Positions 58,506 through 64,000 of a DNA stretch of 64,000 nt are shown one piece after another. The notes beneath the pieces are model-generated. The model was not told where the DNA came from. It was given only the letters and a program-made list of their open reading frames with translations, and did no database searches. The DNA is from Croceibacterium aestuarii (GTDB lineage: Bacteria; Pseudomonadota; Alphaproteobacteria; Sphingomonadales; Sphingomonadaceae): positions 1,240,001-1,304,000 of the forward strand of contig NZ_CP131039.1 in assembly GCF_030657335.1 (NCBI RefSeq), in the 5' to 3' direction. The translations under genes were made by a program, and so were the position numbers. Position 1 is the stretch's first letter. Each line of letters starts with the position of its first letter.

Positions 58506-59000
58506 TCACCCCAAACTGCCGGAAACGGCGGCGCTGGCCGGCCAGTACTGAGCCGAAAGCACCCACAATCCGGCGCAGGCGATGGCGACGCCGTAAGGGA
58601 TGGCGAGGCGCTCCTTGCTGCCGCGGATCATGTGCCAGGCCGCGAAAAAGACCGTCAGCACGCCGCCCAGCAGCGCCATCATGACCAAGAGCTTGAGAAA
58701 CCAGCTCGGTTCGATCCACATCGCCAGCGCGGCCAGGAGCTTGACGTCACCGCCGCCCATCGCGCCAAGCGCGAAAAGGCCGGCGAGGACGACGAAAGCC
58801 GCGAGCGCAACGCCGACCTGCAATGCGACGTCCGGCCACAGCGAGAGGTCGCTGGCCCACCAGAACAGCGGTGCGGACAAGGCGATGCCGGCGGTGAGCC
58901 AATTACCGATCTGACGCGAACGCAGGTCGGTGAAGGCGGCAATCAGCAGTGCGATTGCCAAGCCCGCCAGCAGTCCATATTTGAGCGGATCGTCCAACAC
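58506..59000 (-). CDS. cpaA: Prepilin peptidase CpaA (A24 family)
   Basis: This 164-residue aspartic protease cleaves the leader of Flp-type prepilins. The two catalytic Asp are in AAFTDLRSRQIGNW and MGGGDVKLLAALAMW, and several helices span the membrane. It is shorter than PilD because it lacks the methylase domain, as is usual for CpaA. The start is GTG. No flp pilin gene was found nearby. Confidence 0.92.
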   Translation of the reverse strand: MLDDPLKYGLLAGLAIALLIAAFTDLRSRQIGNWLTAGIALSAPLFWWASDLSLWPDVALQVGVALAAFVVLAGLFALGAMGGGDVKLLAALAMWIEPSWFLKLLVMMALLGGVLTVFFAAWHMIRGSKERLAIPYGVAIACAGLWVLSAQYWPASAAVSGSLG

Positions 59001-59105
59001 CGATGCCCCCGTGAATTCCCGGATGTCAGTGCTAGCGATCAGGGCTTACCAAATAGTAACCACGGGCAGGAGGCTGGAATTAGCCAAGGCAATGAGGCGG
59101 AAAAC

Positions 59106-60047
59106 GTGCGTTTCGACCGCCGCGCCATTCCGTCTATCGCCCAGGAAAGCCGCTGGCTGACACCCGGCGGCCAAGCGCTTCGCCGCATCGACTGGGCGCC
59201 GCCGGCGCAGGGCGGGCGCGGCGGCATTCTGTTCATGCCCGGGCGCGGCGATTCCTACGAGAAATACCTCGAGACGCTCGACCACTGGAACCGGCAAGGC
59301 TGGGGGGTCACTGCTGCCGACTGGCGCGGACAGGCCGGTTCGGGCCGGCTCGGGGGCGACGCGATCACCGGCCACATTGACGATTTCGGCATCTGGACCG
59401 CCGATCTCGCTGCCTTGTGGCGCGAGTGGCGCGAGGACACCAAAGGCCTGGGCGTCCTCGCCGGGCATTCGATGGGCGGCCACCTCGTACTGCGCGCGGT
59501 TGCCGAACGGGCGATCGCGCCCGACGCGCTGGTGCTCTCCGCGCCCATGGTCGGGTTTCTGCCCGATCTGGTGCCGGAACGCTTGAAACTGGCTGCGGCC
59601 AGCCTGATGTGCCGGCTCGGCGACCCGCGCCGGCCGGCATGGAAGTGGAGCGAAAAGCCCGGCGAGTTGCCGACCGGGCGGGCCCTGCTGTTAACTCACG
59701 ACACCGAGCGTTATGCCGACGAGGCTTGGTGGCGCGCCACGAGGCCTGAGCTGGTCATGGGGCCGGGAAGCTGGGGCTGGCTGCGCGCGGCGCTGCGATC
59801 GATCCTCTACCTGCGGCAGCGGGGCGTGATCGAAGCTATCGAAACGCCGACGCTTATCTTGGCGGCGGAGCATGATCGACTGGTCAGTTACGCCGCCATC
59901 CGCCGGATGGCCCAGCGCCTCCCGCATTGCGAACTGGTGCGATTCGGCCGCGAGGCGTTCCACGAACTGCTGCGCGAAGCCGATCCGGTTCGCGACCGCG
60001 CGCTTGCGGCGATCGACGCATTCCTCGACAGGCTCGCGCCGAAATGA
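59106..60047 (+). CDS. Alpha/beta hydrolase, lysophospholipase/monoacylglycerol lipase-like
   Basis: This 313-residue hydrolase has the nucleophile elbow GHSMGGH, the oxyanion-hole region FMPGRGDSYEKY, an Asp in LAAEHDRLV and a His in REAFHELLRE. The closest family is PldB-type lysophospholipase. The start is a GTG with GAGGCGG seven bases upstream. It is coupled by ATGA to the oxidoreductase. Confidence 0.87.
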   Translation: MRFDRRAIPSIAQESRWLTPGGQALRRIDWAPPAQGGRGGILFMPGRGDSYEKYLETLDHWNRQGWGVTAADWRGQAGSGRLGGDAITGHIDDFGIWTADLAALWREWREDTKGLGVLAGHSMGGHLVLRAVAERAIAPDALVLSAPMVGFLPDLVPERLKLAAASLMCRLGDPRRPAWKWSEKPGELPTGRALLLTHDTERYADEAWWRATRPELVMGPGSWGWLRAALRSILYLRQRGVIEAIETPTLILAAEHDRLVSYAAIRRMAQRLPHCELVRFGREAFHELLREADPVRDRALAAIDAFLDRLAPK

Positions 60048-61141
60048 AGCGAGAATGCGACATCGCGGTGATCGGCGCAGGAATGGCCGGCGCCAGCATC
60101 GCTGCCGAGCTGGCGCCGCATGCCAGCGTTACGATCGTCGAGGCCGAGGCGCAGCCCGGCTACCACGCCACAGGCCGCTCGGCCGCGTTCTGGGAGGAGT
60201 GCTACGGCGGCCCCGACGTCGTGCCCTTGACCCTCGCCTCGGGACCATATCTGCGCGAGCTCGGGCTGCTGCGCGAACGCGGCGCGCTTTATGTCGGGCG
60301 GCGCGAAGACGAAGCAGCCATCGAGGCCTTCCTGCAGCGCTTCGCAGGCTCGGGCGCGACAATCGAGCGGCTCCACCGCGCCGCGCTCGAGCGATCGATC
60401 CCTGGCGTTCGGCCGGGATGGGACCATGCGGTCAGCGAACCCGCCTGCGCCGATATCGACGTCGCCGCGCTTCACCAGCATTATCTCAAACGCGCGCGAG
60501 CGGCGGGAGCGCAGCTGCGCTGTTCCGCGCGCGTCGACCGGCTGGAGCGATCGGCCGCCGGCTGGGATATGGCGCTGGCCGACGGCAACGAAGTGCGCGC
60601 CGGCGTGGTGGTCGACGCAGCCGGCGCCTGGGCCGATTCGGTAGCACGGCTGGCCGGCGCCGCCTCGCTCGGCATCCAGCCATTGCGGCGGACCGTGGCG
60701 CAGCTTCGCACCTCTCCCGCGCCACCCGACGACCTTCCGCTGGTGCTCGACATTTGCGGCCGCTTCTATTTCAAGCCCGAGAGCGGCCGGGTGTGGCTGA
60801 GCCCGCACGACGAAACGCCGACCGAGGCTTGCGACGTCGCGCCCGAGGAACTCGACATCGCGGAGGCCATCGCCCGGTTCGAGAAGGTCGTCGATTGGCG
60901 CGTCGAGGCGCTCGAGCACAAATGGGCCGGCCTGCGCAGCTTCGCGCCGGACCGCCTGCCGGTCTACGGATTCGACGTGCGCGCGCCCGGGTTCTTCTGG
61001 TTCGCGGGTCAGGGCGGTTTCGGAATCCAGACCGCGCCGGCGGCGGCGCGCTTTGCGGCGCAGCTCCTGCTCGGCCTGCCGCGCGACGCTATGACCGAGC
61101 GGCTCGATGCTGCGCTCTATTCGCCGGACAGGTTCGCGTAA
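60044..61141 (+). CDS. FAD-dependent oxidoreductase (DAO/glycine oxidase-like)
   Basis: This 365-residue flavoprotein has the Rossmann motif IAVIGAGMAGASIAAEL, GYHATGRSAAFW, and the C-terminal GQGGFGIQTAPAAARFAA. It belongs to the DAO family that oxidises amine groups of amino acids; the substrate is unknown. The N-terminal extension in the longer reading frame is ignored because the ATG at 60044 overlaps the hydrolase stop. Confidence 0.87.
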   Translation: MKRECDIAVIGAGMAGASIAAELAPHASVTIVEAEAQPGYHATGRSAAFWEECYGGPDVVPLTLASGPYLRELGLLRERGALYVGRREDEAAIEAFLQRFAGSGATIERLHRAALERSIPGVRPGWDHAVSEPACADIDVAALHQHYLKRARAAGAQLRCSARVDRLERSAAGWDMALADGNEVRAGVVVDAAGAWADSVARLAGAASLGIQPLRRTVAQLRTSPAPPDDLPLVLDICGRFYFKPESGRVWLSPHDETPTEACDVAPEELDIAEAIARFEKVVDWRVEALEHKWAGLRSFAPDRLPVYGFDVRAPGFFWFAGQGGFGIQTAPAAARFAAQLLLGLPRDAMTERLDAALYSPDRFA

Positions 61142-61230
61142 CCATCGCGGACGCAGGGGCAGGTCGGTCGCGCCGCTTCTCCGCAAGACCCGCCGCACGG
61201 CGCCGGTTCACTGCCGGAGCCAGCCGTTCC

Positions 61231-61668
61231 TTAACTTGCAGCGGTGTCGGCCGCTGCGCTCGCCAGCCGGTCCGCCCGTTCGTTTTCCGGGTGGCCAGCG
61301 TGGCCCTTGACCCAGATCCACCTGATGCGGTGCGGCGCCGCAGCGTCGAGCATTTGTTGCCACAGGTCGGCATTGAGTACCGGCTTCCGGCTGGCATTGA
61401 TCCAGCTCTTGCGCTGCCATCCCTCGATCCACTTGGTTATTCCGTCGATGACATAGCGGCTGTCCGAATGCAGGTTGACCTCGCAAGGTTCGGTCAGCGC
61501 TTCGAGCGCACGGATGACCGCGGTCATTTCCATGCGGTTGTTGGTGGTCGCCGCCTCGCCGCCCGACAGCTCCTTTTCATGAGTCCCGCGCCGCAGGATC
61601 GCGCCCCAGCCGCCGGGGCCGGGATTGCCTTTGCAGGCCCCGTCGGTAAAAATCTCTACTGCCTTCAT
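61231..61668 (-). CDS. rnhA: Ribonuclease HI
   Basis: This 145-residue enzyme degrades the RNA of RNA:DNA hybrids. The catalytic residues are visible: D in [15 protein letters not shown] in NRMEMTAV, D in HSDSRYV, and D in [15 protein letters not shown]. It follows thrB and ispH in the order usual for many alphaproteobacteria. The ATG is at 61668. Confidence 0.95.
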   Translation of the reverse strand: MKAVEIFTDGACKGNPGPGGWGAILRRGTHEKELSGGEAATTNNRMEMTAVIRALEALTEPCEVNLHSDSRYVIDGITKWIEGWQRKSWINASRKPVLNADLWQQMLDAAAPHRIRWIWVKGHAGHPENERADRLASAAADTAAS

Positions 61669-61682
61669 CGCCCCGCCTTGCC

Positions 61683-62651
61683 CTAGGCTCCGATGCCGGG
61701 AAAGGCCCTGTCAGCATGTTCTGCATAGAATTCGAGACGCCGCGCGAAATCCATCGGGTCCTTGCGCGTAACCAGGGCGTCGGCGGGGGTATGGAGCCAG
61801 TCGTAAGCGCGGCTCGACAAAAAGCGCATCGCCGCCCCGCGGGCCAGAACGGGCAGTGCGGCGCGCTCCTTTTTCGCCAGCGGCCTGACGCTCTCGTATC
61901 CGGCGACGAGCGCTTCGGCGATGGCCGGGCGAAACGCGCCCTTCTCGTCGAAGCACCAGGCGGCGTGGGTCACTGCCAGATCGTAGGCGGTGATGTCGTT
62001 GCAGGCGAAATAGAAGTCGATGAGGCCGCTGACCTGCTCGCCGAGCATCAACACGTTGTCGGGAAAAAGGTCGGCATGGATGACCGAACGCGGCAGCTCG
62101 CTTGGCCAGTTCCGCGCCAGGAAGGCGAGTTCGGCGCGCACAAGACCAGGCAATGTCGGCTCGATCTGCGCCAGCCCAGCCTCGCCGCAATCGTCGAGCA
62201 TCGCGCGCCATGCGGCGAGGTCCATGGCGTTGGCCCGTTCGCCGGGAAAGTCCGTGGCCGCCGCATGGATGCCCGCCAGCGCGGCCCCCACCGCCCGGGC
62301 CTGGGCCGCCCGAGGACGCGCGACCGAGACACCGGGCAGGAACTCGATGAGGGCCACAGCCTTGCCGCCGATGGTCCGCGATGCCGCGCCCGAGCGATCG
62401 TGGATCGTGCGGGGGACCGGGCAGCCTCTTGCCGAAAGGTGGTCGAGCAGGCCGAGGAAGAACGGCAGTTCGGCCACGTCGATGCGCCGCTCGTACATCG
62501 TCAGGATGAAATGCCCGCCGGTGGTTTCGACCAGCCAGTTGGAATTGGAGACGCCTTCGGCAATACCTTTGGCGGACCGCAACTCACCCACATCGTATTC
62601 GGCGATGAGCACCGCGAGCTCTTCAGCCGAAAGGTGCGTGTAGACCGCCAT
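61683..62651 (-). CDS. thrB: Homoserine kinase (APH-fold, ThrB)
   Basis: This 322-residue kinase of the APH fold phosphorylates homoserine in threonine synthesis. [22 protein letters not shown], the catalytic-loop pattern [13 protein letters not shown] and the following [18 protein letters not shown] are the family motifs. The ATG shares a base with the ispH stop (TGATG). Confidence 0.93.
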   Translation of the reverse strand: MAVYTHLSAEELAVLIAEYDVGELRSAKGIAEGVSNSNWLVETTGGHFILTMYERRIDVAELPFFLGLLDHLSARGCPVPRTIHDRSGAASRTIGGKAVALIEFLPGVSVARPRAAQARAVGAALAGIHAAATDFPGERANAMDLAAWRAMLDDCGEAGLAQIEPTLPGLVRAELAFLARNWPSELPRSVIHADLFPDNVLMLGEQVSGLIDFYFACNDITAYDLAVTHAAWCFDEKGAFRPAIAEALVAGYESVRPLAKKERAALPVLARGAAMRFLSSRAYDWLHTPADALVTRKDPMDFARRLEFYAEHADRAFPGIGA

Positions 62652-63622
62652 CAGGCGAGTTGGCGCGGCAGCTTGAAAATCATCTTTTCTTCGGCGGTGA
62701 CCACGGTGTGCTCCTCCACCTCGCGCCATTCGCCAAGTTTGTCGACGACTTCGCGGACGAGCTTTTCGGGCGCCGAGGCTCCGGCGGTGATGCCGATGGT
62801 CCCGATGCCCTCGAGCCAAGCCGGATCGATGTCGGACGCACGCTCGATCAGACGGGCGTCGGTTCCACAGCGCTCGGCGACCTCGACGAGGCGCAGCGAA
62901 TTGGACGAATTGGGGGCACCGATCACCAGCACGAGATCGCTGCCCGGGGCGATCTGCTTGACTGCGGCCTGGCGGTTAGAGGTCGCATAGCAGATGTCCT
63001 CGGCCTTCGGGCCGACGATGTTGGGGAACCTGGCGGAGAGCGCTTCGACCACCTTTGCGGTATCGTCGACCGACAGCGTCGTCTGGGTCAGATAGGCCAG
63101 CGGAGTTTCCGCGGGAATGTCGAGCGTAGAGACGTCTTCGACCGTTTCGACCAGAGTCATCGATCCTTCGGGGACCTGACCGAACGTTCCGATCACCTCG
63201 GGATGGCCGCGGTGGCCGATGAATACGATGTGCCGCCCGGCCTCGATCTGGCGTTCCGCCTGGCGGTGGACCTTGCTGACCAGCGGGCAGGTCGCGTCAA
63301 GGTATTGAAGGCCGCGATCTTCGGCTTCGGCCGGGACCGACTTGGGCACGCCGTGGGCGCTGAAAACCACCGGAACGCCATCGGGAACTTCGTCGAGTTC
63401 CTCGACGAAGACGGCACCTTTGGCTTTCAGCCCGTCCACCACGAACTTGTTGTGGACGATCTCGTGACGCACGTAGACCGGCCCCCCGTAGCGGGCGAGC
63501 GCGCGGTCGACGATTTCGATCGCCCGGTCCACCCCGGCGCAGAACCCTCGCGGAGCCGCGATCAGTACGGTGAGCGGCGGCTTGGCCGCCGGGGTATTGG
63601 CTTCTTGAAATGGGGCGTTCAT
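62651..63622 (-). CDS. ispH: 4-hydroxy-3-methylbut-2-enyl diphosphate reductase
   Basis: IspH makes IPP and DMAPP in the last step of the MEP pathway. The 323-residue protein has the three cluster cysteines in [24 protein letters not shown] and [11 protein letters not shown], and the catalytic-region sequence [10 protein letters not shown]. It leads the ispH-thrB-rnhA run. Confidence 0.96.
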   Translation of the reverse strand: MNAPFQEANTPAAKPPLTVLIAAPRGFCAGVDRAIEIVDRALARYGGPVYVRHEIVHNKFVVDGLKAKGAVFVEELDEVPDGVPVVFSAHGVPKSVPAEAEDRGLQYLDATCPLVSKVHRQAERQIEAGRHIVFIGHRGHPEVIGTFGQVPEGSMTLVETVEDVSTLDIPAETPLAYLTQTTLSVDDTAKVVEALSARFPNIVGPKAEDICYATSNRQAAVKQIAPGSDLVLVIGAPNSSNSLRLVEVAERCGTDARLIERASDIDPAWLEGIGTIGITAGASAPEKLVREVVDKLGEWREVEEHTVVTAEEKMIFKLPRQLA

Positions 63623-63696
63623 CTTGCCGCCTCTAGCCGTTGTGCCGCCGGGGCGAAAGGGCTAGGGCACCCGCGCAAATCTGACGAGGACAGTGC

Positions 63697-64000
63697 ATGA
63701 AAATCCGTACCGCCGCCTTTGCCGGACTGGCCTTAGCGACCCTGGCGGGTTGCAAGACCCAGGGCGACCTCGTCGTCGATGAGGGCGTCGGTATCACCGC
63801 ACTTCGCACGGTTTGCCCGGCGGTCGGGATTCCCGACTACACCGGCGACATCACGCTGTTCTCGCCGTCGGGGACTGTCACCGCGGAGGCCATCGACGTC
63901 ACCGCCTCGATGACCGACGTGCGCACCACCTGCGACGAATCGGGCGACAAGATCTACGCCCAGGCCAATTTCGACGTCTTCGCCCAGCGCCGCGACAGCC
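63697..64000 (+). CDS. Partial lipoprotein, function unknown
   Basis: The first 101 residues are seen before the window ends. A lipobox LAGC puts the lipidated Cys near residue 19, and the mature part has Cys residues at TVCPAVG and TTCDE that may form a disulfide. No family was recognised. The ATG follows GACGAGGA. Confidence 0.75.
   Translation, partial: MKIRTAAFAGLALATLAGCKTQGDLVVDEGVGITALRTVCPAVGIPDYTGDITLFSPSGTVTAEAIDVTASMTDVRTTCDESGDKIYAQANFDVFAQRRDS

Noticed and set aside
60020-60047. TCGACAGGCTCGCGCCGAA at the end of the hydrolase gene, resembling a REP half.
   Set aside because: Only a partial match, in frame with the expected C-terminus and without the inverted partner.

Overview
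The window is GC-rich chromosomal DNA from an alphaproteobacterium. It most resembles the order Sphingomonadales, probably an Erythrobacteraceae-like genus. That placement is an inference from gene content: ChpT phosphotransferase, an RpoH with the diagnostic box, an ATP12 chaperone, a TorF-type porin, a Cpa/Tad pilus cluster, a TIGR02186 protein beside a TauE/SafE permease, and REP-like GTTCGTCCTGAGC palindromes. No tRNA, rRNA, CRISPR array, transposase or intact prophage was seen. One housekeeping RNA, RNase P RNA, is present.

Layout. 0-3.4 kb (minus): GFA-family protein, CDF metal exporter, MtgA transglycosylase, MFS permease. 3.5-5.5 kb (minus): rpoH and rluD. 5.5-7.8 kb (plus): JAMM peptidase, ChpT, AmpD-like amidase, rnpB. 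7.8-11 kb: PPP-type phosphatase, TorF porin, SIMPL protein, VOC enzyme. 11-13.5 kb: convergent nhaD and nhaA with overlapping stop codons. 13.6-17.8 kb (plus): NfrB-like glycosyltransferase with a partner protein, then TSUP permease with TIGR02186 protein. 17.9-20.5 kb (plus): HerA-like ATPase, then a small membrane protein and lipoprotein pair with the look of a phage Rz/Rz1 spanin. 20.5-26 kb (minus): MATE exporter, queE, valS. 26-29.6 kb (plus): Mla/MCE lipid-transport operon. 30-34.5 kb (minus): membrane protein, ATP12, HAD phosphatase, PaiB-like protein, RluC-like synthase, crcB. 34.7-41.9 kb (plus): rpsU, FKBP, DUF4153 protein, gatCAB, NTF2-like protein, trmL. 41.9-46.2 kb (minus): double-domain M16 peptidase and MHS permease. 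46.4-51.6 kb (plus): clpB, SDR, mtnP, MarR regulator. 51.7-59 kb (minus): tadC, tadB, cpaE, cpaD, cpaC, cpaB, cpaA, with no TadA/CpaF ATPase and no pilin. 59-64 kb: lysophospholipase-like hydrolase with FAD oxidoreductase, then rnhA, thrB, ispH, and a truncated lipoprotein at the right edge.

Many neighbours overlap by 1 to 4 bases (ATGA, GTGA, TGATG), so translational coupling is common. RpoH is encoded here, and clpB carries a plausible RpoH-type promoter. The most unusual observations are at the level of short repeats and regulation. A 115-bp intergenic element with exactly spaced boxes occurs twice, before queE and between clpB and the SDR gene. Two palindromic elements lie in frame inside valS. 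A REP-like palindrome forms part of rnpB. A mosaic repeat sits inside the gatCAB operon. The spanin-like pair stands without any other phage gene.

All functions are assigned from recognisable motifs and gene context; no database search was possible.
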